DNA from: Ruegeria sp. HKCCD4315
GTDB taxonomy: Bacteria > Pseudomonadota > Alphaproteobacteria > Rhodobacterales > Rhodobacteraceae
NCBI RefSeq assembly: GCF_013112245.1
Contig: NZ_WVRN01000001.1
Coordinates: 1 to 64,000 of the forward strand
Direction of reading: 5' to 3'
Length of the DNA: 64,000 nucleotides
Shown: positions 53,343 to 62,319 of the stretch, piece after piece
Position numbering within the stretch: the stretch's first letter is position 1
Layout of the letters: the number at the start of each line of letters is the position of its first letter
Notes under the pieces: model-generated
Seen by the model: only the letters and a program-made list of their open reading frames with translations
Told to the model about the DNA's origin: nothing
Databases searched by the model: none
Program-made: the position numbers and the translations under genes

Positions 53343-53862
53343 AGCCACCTTCCAACCGGCTTCCCAATTGGCAAGCTACTTGAAACGTTTGGTATCTGCG
53401 ATCCTGCTTGGTTCGGGCCTGGTTTGGACCTCACCAGTTGTCGCGGCTGACGTTTCGCAACTTCCAACCGGTTTGCGAGCAAAGGTTGATCTGGCGGCAC
53501 GAGCCTGCGCGGAGTTCAACAACGGTCAGTTTGACTTAGATTGGGGCGCGGTTGAAAGGGTCGATCTCGACGGAGATCTACAACGCGACTGGGTTTTGAA
53601 TGAGTCTGGTTTTGCGTGTTCAAGCGCCGCATCTCTTTACTGCGGAACTGGCGGATGCATTTCGCACTTCTTTATTGAAGAGGAGGTTCAATCCTTGCTC
53701 AACCAGGGCTGGACGGTTGTTGATTTTGGGCGTCAACGCGTTGTTGTTGCGGATATTCATGGATCCAATTGCGACGGAATAAACCCAACGCCTTGCGTCA
53801 CCGCCAGTGTTTGGGATGCGGACGCTAAGACGTGGCGCTCGTCTGCTGGCGATTGGGAATAA
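53326..53862 (+). CDS. Exported protein of unknown function, overlapping the previous gene
   Basis: A 178-residue protein with a hydrophobic export signal preceded by about 20 residues (cleavage near SPVVAADV). The mature part has ARACAEFNNGQFDLDWGAVERVDLDGDLQRDWVLNESG-like sequence, a Cys-rich centre and the loop DIHGSNCDG. The DxDGDxxxD run looks like a calcium-binding (dockerin/EF-type) loop. The 17-bp overlap with the upstream gene implies coupling. Confidence 0.75.
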   Translation: MNNATEATFQPASQLASYLKRLVSAILLGSGLVWTSPVVAADVSQLPTGLRAKVDLAARACAEFNNGQFDLDWGAVERVDLDGDLQRDWVLNESGFACSSAASLYCGTGGCISHFFIEEEVQSLLNQGWTVVDFGRQRVVVADIHGSNCDGINPTPCVTASVWDADAKTWRSSAGDWE

Positions 53863-53930
53863 GTTGCATTTGAGAATTGCAGATAAGCCATAGGAGCTGG
53901 TTTGTTCGATGGGTTCCCTGTGGCACGCAA

Positions 53931-53988
53931 ACTTATGGGCAAATCGTGCAAAGTTATGCGCAAATACCGCGCAGAGTTATAGGCAATC
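53931..53988 (+). repeat. Three tandem iteron-like repeats beside the long-repeat junction
   Basis: Three imperfect copies: ACTTATGGGCAAAT (53931-53944), AGTTATGCGCAAAT (53952-53965) and AGTTATAGGCAATC (53975-53988), 21 and 23 bp apart. They lie 66 bp left of the start of repeat copy 2. They may be recombinase or transposase binding sites. Confidence 0.6.
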
Positions 53989-54033
53989 TTCCAAGATTTT
54001 CTTCAATGAAATCAATGTTGGGAATGCAGCGTT

Positions 54034-54525
54034 TTGAGCGCACCTACACCGGTTGTGGAGGGCAGCACAACGTTGGCGGAGGCGTTGGGCGATCAGCGTT
54101 GGTCGGTGCTGATCGAAAACCACTTCCAAGTCTTGGCGGCGATCATTGAAAAGTATCATGGCCAGTTCGTGAAATCCCTCGGAGACGGAACGTTGTCCGT
54201 CTTTCCGTCCGCGAAAGAAGCACTAACGGCCGCCATCAAGATTCAGGGGGCCATTGCATCGGCTTCCGAGGAGCCATCTTTCGGTGTTCGGATTGGGATT
54301 CATACAGGTGATGTCGTGCAATCTCGTGGAGATTTTTTCGGTACTGTGGTCAATAAAGCGTCACGCATAACGACCGTTGGTGTGGCAGGCGAGATACTCG
54401 TTTCAGATGCGACTCGTGCCATGGTCGGAGCGCGAACCGATTTCTCATTTTCTGAAATAGAACCCAGACTCCTGAAAGGTCTACGCGGTCACCACGTCTT
54501 GTATCGGTTGGAGTGGCAAGATTGA
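54034..54525 (+). pseudogene. Truncated adenylate cyclase (copy 2)
   Basis: A 163-codon open frame (TTG at 54034) whose codons from 54054 on match the last 157 codons of the cyclase at 37272. It has lost the whole SnoaL domain and the start of the cyclase domain, including the first metal-binding Asp motif (LFTDVEGST becomes VEGST). It therefore cannot be an active cyclase by itself. The extra N-terminal residues come from unrelated flanking DNA. Confidence 0.9.
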
Positions 54526-54609
54526 GTTTGCGGCTGCTCTAACACCGAAAACCCACACAGATATCCAGTAGAGCAAAGTCGTAAAACGTCTTTTGGTTCG
54601 CAGCACACC

Positions 54610-56082
54610 TCACATCGCCAGCAATTCCCGATGAATTGCGACCATCGCCCAGGTGTCGCGCGTACAATACGCAACAAGATCAGAATATACCTTCTCGCGC
54701 GCTGGATCACCCGGTTCGGCCAGTGTTACATCCTTCCAAAGGCGAGACGCGCTCGCCCCCTCTTTGATGTCCAGATCATCGTATGAAAGTTCTGGCAAAA
54801 ACGCTGGAAGAACGGCCTTGATAGAGGCGCTTCCCTTGAACGCGGGATCGTTGATCACTTCATCTGCAAACGGCTTCATAAGATCTACAACGCGGGCGTT
54901 TAGGCCTTCCAGGAACTCTGCATGCTCTGGATAAGTTTCCGCCATTTCCGTATTGCGCGATTTCTCGAACGGAGCATACCAAACCACTACAGAGCCAACG
55001 TTTCCTATGTCCTCACGAAGCCTTTTCAGCAAGGCTGGCATTGGGTTACTGGCGTCTCGGTGGAGATACTCCCTGTGCTCAATTTCTCCGCCAGGCTCAT
55101 GCTGGATATGCAAGGAATACTGGAAAGCCACTTGCTGATAGGGACGCGTTCCGTCCCAGGGTGGCAGCAAACTCTGAGATGTCTCGTAGTCAAAATAGTG
55201 AACCGGATAGACAATCTCGCTCAGAAACCTGCTTAACTCCTGATGATCGATTGTGCGTTCACCGTTCGCCACTGCTCTCAAGTAGCGCTGTGTCGACTTG
55301 CCTAACACAGATGGATCACTGATCTCGTCAATCTTTGTGGTCCCATTTGCGATGAGTTCCGAGGCTTTTTCCGCATTCATGAACGGAAGGCGGTGGATAC
55401 TGTCATGCGCGAGAGGTGGGTCGAGTTTTTCGCGGATCTCCAGCCATTCACCATAGGATTTAAGGCGCGCACGTTCGGGGGACGGATCAGGCATCGTACC
55501 GCTGGCAACGACGCTCAATGCCTGATCGATACGCGTGCGTGTTTTTTCGAGGTGCTCAGTCACCGCGTCCGTGATGTCAGTGATGCCGACAAGCTCTTGC
55601 GGATTGATTTCGCCGTTTCTGACGTAATCACGGTTCACATGTGCCACTTCGCAGCGCGTAATGGGGAACCCGGCCGCCTCAAGCACGACACGCTGGAATG
55701 CGAGATCAAAAGTGTGTTCGGGCTTTGCAGATGTTCCGCTCTTGATCTCTGTCAGAACGTACCCATCGCAATTGCGGCTCACGATGTCGGAGATGCAAGT
55801 TATGGTTCCATCTTCATAGCGTCCCTGCGCCACTGCGTTTGCACCGTTTCTCCAAGCCTCCAAAGTACGCGCGGGCAGAGCCTGGTATTCTGAAAAATCT
55901 GAAAAACCGAGGCGAACGAGATCACCAAAAAGCTCCTCTGCATAAGGCTCAAACGCGTGCCCCTCGTCAAAGCGCGCTTGCAATGAGGGGTCAATCGGCG
56001 GCAACAGATGCCTGGCGTGCTTCTTGATCCATAGCCAGGCAGGGTGCCTGAGAAACATCATGTAATCTGATTTGGATAGCAT
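54610..56082 (-). CDS. DUF2779 nuclease-like protein (copy 2)
   Basis: A 490-residue protein identical to the one at 38331-39803: Cas4-like D...E-I-K motif in the N-terminal half, and a DnaQ-type exonuclease pattern (HYFDYET; YCTRDTW) in the C-terminal half. The start at 56082 corresponds to 39803 in copy 1. Both copies look intact, so the cell carries two identical genes. Confidence 0.88.
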   Translation of the reverse strand: MLSKSDYMMFLRHPAWLWIKKHARHLLPPIDPSLQARFDEGHAFEPYAEELFGDLVRLGFSDFSEYQALPARTLEAWRNGANAVAQGRYEDGTITCISDIVSRNCDGYVLTEIKSGTSAKPEHTFDLAFQRVVLEAAGFPITRCEVAHVNRDYVRNGEINPQELVGITDITDAVTEHLEKTRTRIDQALSVVASGTMPDPSPERARLKSYGEWLEIREKLDPPLAHDSIHRLPFMNAEKASELIANGTTKIDEISDPSVLGKSTQRYLRAVANGERTIDHQELSRFLSEIVYPVHYFDYETSQSLLPPWDGTRPYQQVAFQYSLHIQHEPGGEIEHREYLHRDASNPMPALLKRLREDIGNVGSVVVWYAPFEKSRNTEMAETYPEHAEFLEGLNARVVDLMKPFADEVINDPAFKGSASIKAVLPAFLPELSYDDLDIKEGASASRLWKDVTLAEPGDPAREKVYSDLVAYCTRDTWAMVAIHRELLAM

Positions 56083-56190
56083 CGTGTAATTTGCTTCCCA
56101 GAATTGATGAAACCAGCGAAAGACCATCATGGTCAGCTATTGAGAGCAACTTTTCTTTGGTGCAGTCGGTGTCACCTATCTACCAAAGCC

Positions 56191-56967
56191 TCATGTAAAT
56201 CGTACCGATAGCTCGGTGTCCATCACGCCACCAAAACCAGCTGACCATTCTTCACCCGGAGACACTGGCCATGCGTCTGTCAAAGTACCGGTTGTAACCA
56301 GCTCGCCTCCCTGAAGCTGGTCGGCTTCGGAGAGCACAGACACAAGATGAGCCAGGACTTCAATTGGGCCTCCAAGCGCGTTTTCGCCTTTGCCGGACTC
56401 GATGGCCTCTGTGCCCTTGAACAATGCTAGTGGCACTTCGGCCAAGCCGATCAAAACATCATGCGTCGCCGCGATTTTGTCGCCAAGAACAAGGCAGCCG
56501 TGCAATCCTTGTGCTGCGATTGAATCTTCGACTGAGAATTTCCAGTCGGGAAAAATCGATTGAACAATTTCAAATCCCGGGGCAACCCAATCCACGCAAC
56601 CTGCCAACTGTTCATTGTTCATTTCAGCCGTCGGGGCATAGCCAAGGCCTAGTACGATTTCTGGCTCGATTCTCGGTTCTGAATACCTTGCCAAACTTAC
56701 CGGCTGATCAGTCGAAAACAGACCATCTGCGTGGACCTCTCCCCAAATGGGTTGATCCACACCATAAACAGGCCAAATTGTGCGGTTCGTGAAGCCGACT
56801 TTTCGGCCGACTCTCTTTTTGCCCCGAAGCTCTCGGACGCGACTTGCAATCGAATAAGCGTCATCCAGCGTTAGCTGTCCTGCCTCTGAGGACAGTGGAG
56901 ATATATGATGGGTAGAGGTCAGGGCATCGGCGATTTTCTGAGCGTTAGCTTCAATATCTCTTGTCAT
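56191..56967 (-). CDS. 2-keto-4-pentenoate hydratase/FAH-family protein (copy 2)
   Basis: A 258-residue protein identical to the copy at 39912-40688 from this start (EPEIVLGLG metal motif present). The only difference lies upstream of the chosen start (C40718 to T56997), within the putative leader. Confidence 0.9.
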   Translation of the reverse strand: MTRDIEANAQKIADALTSTHHISPLSSEAGQLTLDDAYSIASRVRELRGKKRVGRKVGFTNRTIWPVYGVDQPIWGEVHADGLFSTDQPVSLARYSEPRIEPEIVLGLGYAPTAEMNNEQLAGCVDWVAPGFEIVQSIFPDWKFSVEDSIAAQGLHGCLVLGDKIAATHDVLIGLAEVPLALFKGTEAIESGKGENALGGPIEVLAHLVSVLSEADQLQGGELVTTGTLTDAWPVSPGEEWSAGFGGVMDTELSVRFT

Positions 56968-57009
56968 ATTCGCATTATACCTGCCGAAGGCTGGATTGCG
57001 ATGCAAGCG

Positions 57010-57454
57010 AGGTTTTGAAGGGCCAGAATAGTGATCTCCGCCTAAGTCTAGGTTCAGGACCTATACAGTATCTCGAGCTTTAACGGCAGTTTCTACCAAC
57101 ACCGGATGTTCGACATAGTCGGGGCAACAACTTAGTTGCGAACACAGTAGCCGTGTGGTTTTGCCACTCACTGACTACCTTTCGATAAAATGTAACTAAG
57201 ACCCATCGAAGAGCACTTTTCCATAAGTTGGGGGATGGCCCACTCACAAACCACCCCCCAGCCGCAATGGACTGCAATTGTCCAAGACGGTTGACTAAAA
57301 CCCTTCAATTGCGGTTTGGACCTTGCCACAAAACTTATCAATATCGCGCTCAAGCATATCGCTTTCTCGGGTCTCATCTCTGACCGCGGATAGTTCATCT
57401 ACAACAGCCCAAACGCTCGTTCTGAACCATATTCTGGTCAATTGGGCTGTGTCA
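57010..57454. other. Gap right of repeat copy 2
   Basis: No gene supported. 57024-57053 resembles 41061-41090 (about 25 of 30 bases, all five differences transitions). It may be the scar of an insertion element. Nothing else is recognised. Confidence 0.4.
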
Positions 57455-58219
57455 CTAATCGTCTCTGGTAGCCCCGCCAGTCGCTTTTTTTCTTCCCATC
57501 AGCACACTTGCCCTATTGGTCGAATCTTCGTTGGAAGTCTTGGTTGGTCCAAAAGTCTGCACGTCATCGACCTCTAACGTAAACGCAGCCTTCATGAGGA
57601 CGGGACCATCAACAACCAGCAATTCCTTCTGCGTCGCCTCAATCCTGATTTGACCAGTTACAACGATGGGCTCGTAGACTGTCGATGGCGCCCAGGAATC
57701 ACTCAGGTGCAAACGCACCATCTGGTTCGGGGGCGGAGGCGGTACGTGGCTGCACATCCCACGTTCCGGCACGATGTATGCCATTTGGGAGCCATCTTCG
57801 TCGCGGGGTGCTGGGATCACAAATCCGCCCAATGAAACGGTCACGCCATCATAATCAAGGTTAGCGGCCGTACCCGCCTTCTCACGTCTTTCCATCACAA
57901 CCCAGCGTTGGGAAATCAGCCAGTTCGCATCAACGCCTTCCTCAGCAAGGGTTGCTTCGGTCGCCTCGATATCCACTTGAAGCTGGTCTAACAGCTCTGG
58001 CGTCGACCTGCCTTTTTCTTGCTGCGCGCGCAACCGGACCAATTTGCGAAGCGCGCTAAGCTGTTTGCCCGTCAATTCGACGAAAGGATCTTCGTAATCC
58101 TGAGCAGTTTCATCGACCAAGTCTGCCCATTCGATACGCGCGACTTCCGAATGAACCGGCAATGCCAAGAAAACTGCGAGAACTGTTGGAACAAGTGTCA
58201 GTTTGGCTCGAATTCTCAT
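57455..58219 (-). CDS. Exported DUF3299 protein (paralogue of 21381)
   Basis: A 254-residue protein with a signal peptide (about 1-24, LPVHSEV). It shares IEWADLVDE, an aligned (G)VDANWLISQRWVVMERRE block and the DUF3299 signature GMCSHVPPPPPNQ with the protein at 21381, which has the same elements. It is the last gene of the minus-strand run after two amidohydrolases. The ATG at 58219 is preferred; readings starting at 58288 would overlap the spacer. Confidence 0.88.
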   Translation of the reverse strand: MRIRAKLTLVPTVLAVFLALPVHSEVARIEWADLVDETAQDYEDPFVELTGKQLSALRKLVRLRAQQEKGRSTPELLDQLQVDIEATEATLAEEGVDANWLISQRWVVMERREKAGTAANLDYDGVTVSLGGFVIPAPRDEDGSQMAYIVPERGMCSHVPPPPPNQMVRLHLSDSWAPSTVYEPIVVTGQIRIEATQKELLVVDGPVLMKAAFTLEVDDVQTFGPTKTSNEDSTNRASVLMGRKKATGGATRDD

Positions 58220-58228
58220 TTTGAGAAG

Positions 58229-58330
58229 TTCCCATTTGTAAAGACAGGGATACGCGGGATGCCGAGGTAAAATCACCCCGCGCGACACTCAATCGAGTGT
58301 ATTCTTGTAGAAGACGCCGTCTTTCATGAT
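58229..58330 (-). repeat. Duplicated spacer plus gene 3' end, copy A
   Basis: Matches 59690-59791 over about 100 bp, including CCCATTTGTAAAG, a GC-rich hairpin (58253-58261 with 58274-58282, CGCGGGATG/CACCCCGCG) and the end of the amidohydrolase gene. It shows that the spacer was duplicated along with the gene. Confidence 0.75.
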
Positions 58331-59680
58331 CACACGAATGGTCTCGAACCCTCGATCACGCGCAGGTGCATCAAACCACTTCGGATTTGCTCCAAGAACC
58401 GACAGGTCTTCCAGCGGGTTTCCATCGACGATCAGGAGGTCTGCATAGGCCCCTTCTTCGATCACACCCAGTTTGTTGGGGTAAGGGTTCCGCCGTCCTG
58501 TAAGCTGTGCCAGTTCGCCACCAGTCGAGGTTGCTGCAACCAGGAAAGCATGGTTCCCCAGCAATTCAGCGAAGTAGTATTTTTCAAAATCGCGGTGTGC
58601 GCGTCCAAATCCGATGGTGGACAACACGGTGTCGACGTTATGCACGATCTTGGGTTTGTATTTCTTAATGTAATCAATGACGTTTTCTGACCCAACCAGA
58701 TATTCTTCCAGTTTCGGTTTCACCGTCGGCATCGAGAAATTCGGATGGTTGAGCAGCGCGGGATCCATCCCTGCAACATTCAGAGCCCAGAAGATACCTT
58801 CATCCGCAATGCGTTTGACGGTCTCCTCGCTCACCATCTGAGCGTGCTCCAGCGACTTGACGCCGGCGTCCAGAGCCATTGTTACCGTTTCGTCCGTATA
58901 GGCGTGGACTGTCACATATGTATCAAAGAACGACGCAGCCTCGACAGCCGTCGAAATCTCATCAACGTTGTAAGCAACGGACCAGAGCGGATCGAGCTCG
59001 GATGACACACCGCCACCGGCCATCAGTTTCAGGAAACTCGCCCCATGCGCGAAGTTAAGCCGCGATGCCTTCCGGATTTCCTCGGCACCATCAGCAATAT
59101 AGGACAGGTTGAACGTATTGGCGACGTCGTCCGATCCCATGTTGAAGGTTCGCTGCTCGGGGTTTCGCCAGTCACCGTGCCCGGATGTCGGGCCGATGGC
59201 CGCACCTGACGCATAGATGCGTGGCCCGTCTACAATCCCTTTGTCGATCAGTTCACGCAGACCTGATCCCATTCCGCCGGTATCCCGCACCGTGGTGTAA
59301 CCATCGTAGAGATAGTCGCGGGCATTTTCGGCTGCTGTGGCCCCGATCTGATCCCATTTGGCGGCCTGAAGGCCCGAGAAGGATTGCACGAGCCCAGTAG
59401 CGTAGAGATGCACGTGACTGTCAATCAACCCTGGCATCAGCGTGCGACCACCCCCGTCAACAAGCGTTGCGTCGGGCGCATCAATACCGTCAGTCGAGAC
59501 TGTCTTTATGAGATTGCCTTCAACCAGAACATTCGCGTTTTCGATCCGCTCTTCACTAATTCCGTCAAAGATATGCACATTGGTGAACAAGGTTTGCGGG
59601 AGCGCGTCCTGCGCCAACGCACCGCTTGCTGCCAAGGAAACAAATCCAGCGATTGCTGTCAGTGAGGCCAGTGTTTTCAC
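58289..59680 (-). CDS. Exported metal-dependent amidohydrolase (second of tandem pair)
   Basis: A 463-residue protein with a signal peptide (about 1-23, SGALAQD). Landmarks are MPGLIDSHVHLYA, LKLMAGGGVSS, YVTVHAYTDETV, KSLEHAQM and LLIVDGNPLEDL. It resembles the amidohydrolases at 59750 and 20063 in layout. The GTG start has a GGGAG site. Metal-binding His and Lys are kept; the catalytic Asp region near the C-terminal third is less clear (VHNVDTVLST). Second gene of the run. Confidence 0.9.
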   Translation of the reverse strand: MKTLASLTAIAGFVSLAASGALAQDALPQTLFTNVHIFDGISEERIENANVLVEGNLIKTVSTDGIDAPDATLVDGGGRTLMPGLIDSHVHLYATGLVQSFSGLQAAKWDQIGATAAENARDYLYDGYTTVRDTGGMGSGLRELIDKGIVDGPRIYASGAAIGPTSGHGDWRNPEQRTFNMGSDDVANTFNLSYIADGAEEIRKASRLNFAHGASFLKLMAGGGVSSELDPLWSVAYNVDEISTAVEAASFFDTYVTVHAYTDETVTMALDAGVKSLEHAQMVSEETVKRIADEGIFWALNVAGMDPALLNHPNFSMPTVKPKLEEYLVGSENVIDYIKKYKPKIVHNVDTVLSTIGFGRAHRDFEKYYFAELLGNHAFLVAATSTGGELAQLTGRRNPYPNKLGVIEEGAYADLLIVDGNPLEDLSVLGANPKWFDAPARDRGFETIRVIMKDGVFYKNTLD

Positions 59681-59689
59681 GTGTCAGTA

Positions 59690-59791
59690 CTCCCATTTGT
59701 CAAGCTAAGGGGGCGCGGGGTGTCGAGGTAAATTCACCCCGCGCGACACTCAATCGAGTGTATTCTTGTAAATCACGCCATCTTTCATGAT
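59690..59791 (-). repeat. Duplicated spacer plus gene 3' end, copy B
   Basis: Partner of 58229-58330 (offset 1461). The hairpin here is perfect: CGCGGGGTG (59714-59722) with CACCCCGCG (59735-59743). It lies between the two amidohydrolase genes. Confidence 0.75.
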
Positions 59792-61111
59792 CAGGTCGAT
59801 GTTGTTGGTGTAGTCGACCAGGATCTCGGCATCTTCGACCGGGTTTCCTTCAACAAGCAGCAGATCGGCGTATGCGCCCTGTTCGATCACACCCAGCGGG
59901 CCTGCTGTGTAGGGGTTGAGTTTTCCTGAAAGTGCCAGAAGTGCGGCCGATTTTGACGTGGCTTGTTGCAGGATTTCGTGTGAAGTCCATGCCTCCAGCC
60001 GATACTTGAACTCATCGTTTTGCTTGGTCAGCGCGACGGGATCGCCGATAATGTCCGTGGAGAAAGCCACGTTCTCTATCCCGAAGTCTTTGATCAACTG
60101 CATCTGATTTCGTGCACCCGCTTGCACGCTGAGGAACTTTTCCCCTGACGCGGGTCCCAGCGTAGAAATAATCAGTTGCTCATCCAAGCCCAGAAGAGAA
60201 TAGAACGGAACGATCCAGGCGCCCGCGTCTTTGATTGCTTGAGCACCAACTTCGGTCATCAGTTGGCCGTGTTCGATACTGATCACGCCCGCCTCAATCG
60301 AGCGCACGATGGACTCGTCTGTATAGGCGTGCACCATCACATAGGTTCCCCAATCAGCGGCGGCCCGGACAGACGCCTCAAGCTCTTCCGGAAGGCCCTG
60401 AACGGTGTGTAACGGATCAACCTGAGAGGACACACCACCTCCCGCCATGACTTTGATTTGGACAGCGCCAAGACGCAGGGCTTCGCGCGTCGCACGCAGT
60501 GTTTCTGGCACGCCATCGGCCAGAAACTCCAAGTGCTGATTGAAGAACGATGGTTGCGCGCCCATGAAATTCGGATGGGGCTCGGTATAAACGCGATGTT
60601 CCCCATGACCCGAGGTTTGTGAGATCACAGGCCCAGAAGCGTAGATACGCGGACCAACAGCCTTACCCCGATCAATCGCTTTTTGCAGACCGATTGCGGG
60701 GCCGCCCGCGTCCCGCACTGTTGTGAACCCTCGCAGAAGCATTTTTTCGGCTTCAATTGTTGATACAGCACCCCAGTACATCCAGTCGAAATTATCGCGC
60801 AGATCGGCCACGGGTTCCGTGACTGTCATATGCACATGTGCGTCGATCAGGCCCGGCATAAGTGTTCGACCACCACCGTCAATGATCTGTGCATTGGCAA
60901 CGGCCAGTGGTTCCGCTGATACTTCTGCGATCAGGTTGTCCACGACCAGAACGTTTGCGTTCTCAATTCGCTGTTCATCGACACCGTTAAAAACGTGCAC
61001 GTTGGTAAATAGGATCGGAAAGCTTTCTTCCTGCGCAAAACCTTGGCCCGCGATTGCCAGGCTTGCAGAAAAGGCTGTCGTGGCCACCAAGTGTTTGAAT
61101 TTCGGTGTCAT
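59750..61111 (-). CDS. Exported metal-dependent amidohydrolase (first of tandem pair)
   Basis: A 453-residue protein with a signal peptide (about 1-25, GQGFAQEE). Landmarks are MPGLIDAHVHMTV, IKVMAGGGVSSQVDPLHT, YVMVHAYTDESI, ISIEHGQLM, FSTDIIGDP and LLLVEGNPVED. It is the most complete of the three amidohydrolases for metal ligands. The ATG at 61111 has a GGAGGGCC site. Divergent from the AraC gene at 61294, its likely regulator. Confidence 0.92.
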   Translation of the reverse strand: MTPKFKHLVATTAFSASLAIAGQGFAQEESFPILFTNVHVFNGVDEQRIENANVLVVDNLIAEVSAEPLAVANAQIIDGGGRTLMPGLIDAHVHMTVTEPVADLRDNFDWMYWGAVSTIEAEKMLLRGFTTVRDAGGPAIGLQKAIDRGKAVGPRIYASGPVISQTSGHGEHRVYTEPHPNFMGAQPSFFNQHLEFLADGVPETLRATREALRLGAVQIKVMAGGGVSSQVDPLHTVQGLPEELEASVRAAADWGTYVMVHAYTDESIVRSIEAGVISIEHGQLMTEVGAQAIKDAGAWIVPFYSLLGLDEQLIISTLGPASGEKFLSVQAGARNQMQLIKDFGIENVAFSTDIIGDPVALTKQNDEFKYRLEAWTSHEILQQATSKSAALLALSGKLNPYTAGPLGVIEQGAYADLLLVEGNPVEDAEILVDYTNNIDLIMKDGVIYKNTLD

Positions 61112-61293
61112 TGAGGCCCTCCAAATACGAATCACAGATGTATGTTTCTGAATATGATTTTAGAGTGATCGCTGGATATTGCCTGACAGCATGGCAGTCT
61201 GCGCCAAAAAGATTTGGCATTCTGCATGCTTTTGGCACCTTTTTGTGTGTTTTCTGTCTTTCTGTCGTTACCTTCATGATATTTGAGGGCGAC

Positions 61294-62319
61294 ATGGACG
61301 CGTTTGACCAAAACACAAATAAGGCCTTGCCGCTGGTTCGGGCATCGGTTGCTGCACCGGTGGTAGCTGCTTTGCGTGGTGCCGGTGTTGAACCAGCCCT
61401 CGTTCTGGACCCTCTTGGCGTGAGCGAAGTTCAGGTGATGGATCGCCAGAATTTCCTGCCACACGAAACGATTTATAAAATCCATCAAGCCGCTGCTGAC
61501 GCAACATCACCGGACTTCTGTGCGCAAGTTGGTCAATCAATCGACCTTGTTCGGTTTCTGCCTCTTGGTGACATGTTGGCCGAGGCGTTGACGCTGGGCG
61601 ACTTCTTTACGCGCTACACTCAAGCCGTCTCGAAAGAATCCAACGCGGTCACACAGTCTATGCTTGTGGAAGGAGAGCACGCTTATTTCAGTGCCAAGCG
61701 GAATTTCAAGTTTTCAGTTTCGCCGGGACAGACCGACGCATTTCTAGCGAGCATCTGGATATCATTACTGCACCGGGCTCTGGATTTTAGGTGGGACCCG
61801 AGCCAGATCATCTTACGGGTCAGCGAACCTGACGTGCTGCCCAAGCATTTTCATGGTGTTCAAGCCATCAAGTGTAGCCCTCAGGGCTTTTCGATCCGGT
61901 TTCCTTCAACCTGGCTGAGCCATAAGTTGCTTTCGGAAACGTTGGAAAACCCGTCAGACCTGACAAGCGTTACCCTCGACCAGCATGCGCCTCAAGATTT
62001 CTTAGCCGGACTTCAGGGCCTGATCCGGATTCATCTTGGCGAGCCGGGATTTGGTGTAGACGAACTGGCACGCCTATGCGGTTTCCACCGGGAGACATTG
62101 AACAGTCGGCTGGCCCCTTACGGGCAATTAGCATCTCAGGTCATATCTGGGGTCAAACTGGAAGAAGCAAAGAAGCTGCTGGGTCCGGCAGGGAAGTCCG
62201 TTGGTGAGACCGCACTGCGGCTTGGCTACGCAGACCCCACAGCGTTTTCGAGAGCCTTCCGAAAGTGGTTTGGAATGTCGCCCTCGGATTTTAAGAAAAC
62301 GGTAAAAGAACAGGGCTGA
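61294..62319 (+). CDS. AraC-family transcriptional regulator
   Basis: A 341-residue regulator with an N-terminal arabinose-binding-like domain and a C-terminal HTH (FGVDELARLCGFHRETLNSRL; KSVGETALRLGYADPTAFSRAFRKWFGMSPSDFKK). The ATG at 61294 has GAGGG upstream; a longer reading to 61105 overlaps the promoter region of the divergent operon. It most likely controls the amidohydrolase/DUF3299 operon. Resembles the regulator at 12914 in layout. Confidence 0.93.
   Translation: MDAFDQNTNKALPLVRASVAAPVVAALRGAGVEPALVLDPLGVSEVQVMDRQNFLPHETIYKIHQAAADATSPDFCAQVGQSIDLVRFLPLGDMLAEALTLGDFFTRYTQAVSKESNAVTQSMLVEGEHAYFSAKRNFKFSVSPGQTDAFLASIWISLLHRALDFRWDPSQIILRVSEPDVLPKHFHGVQAIKCSPQGFSIRFPSTWLSHKLLSETLENPSDLTSVTLDQHAPQDFLAGLQGLIRIHLGEPGFGVDELARLCGFHRETLNSRLAPYGQLASQVISGVKLEEAKKLLGPAGKSVGETALRLGYADPTAFSRAFRKWFGMSPSDFKKTVKEQG

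Larger units (their letters stand above)
54054..56996. repeat. Long perfect direct repeat, copy 2 (2,943 bp)
   Basis: Identical partner of 37775-40717. The left junction lies within the cyclase gene. The right junction is inside the 5' leader of the hydratase gene, where T56997 is the first difference. Shared orientation and lack of divergence indicate a recent event. Confidence 0.95.
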
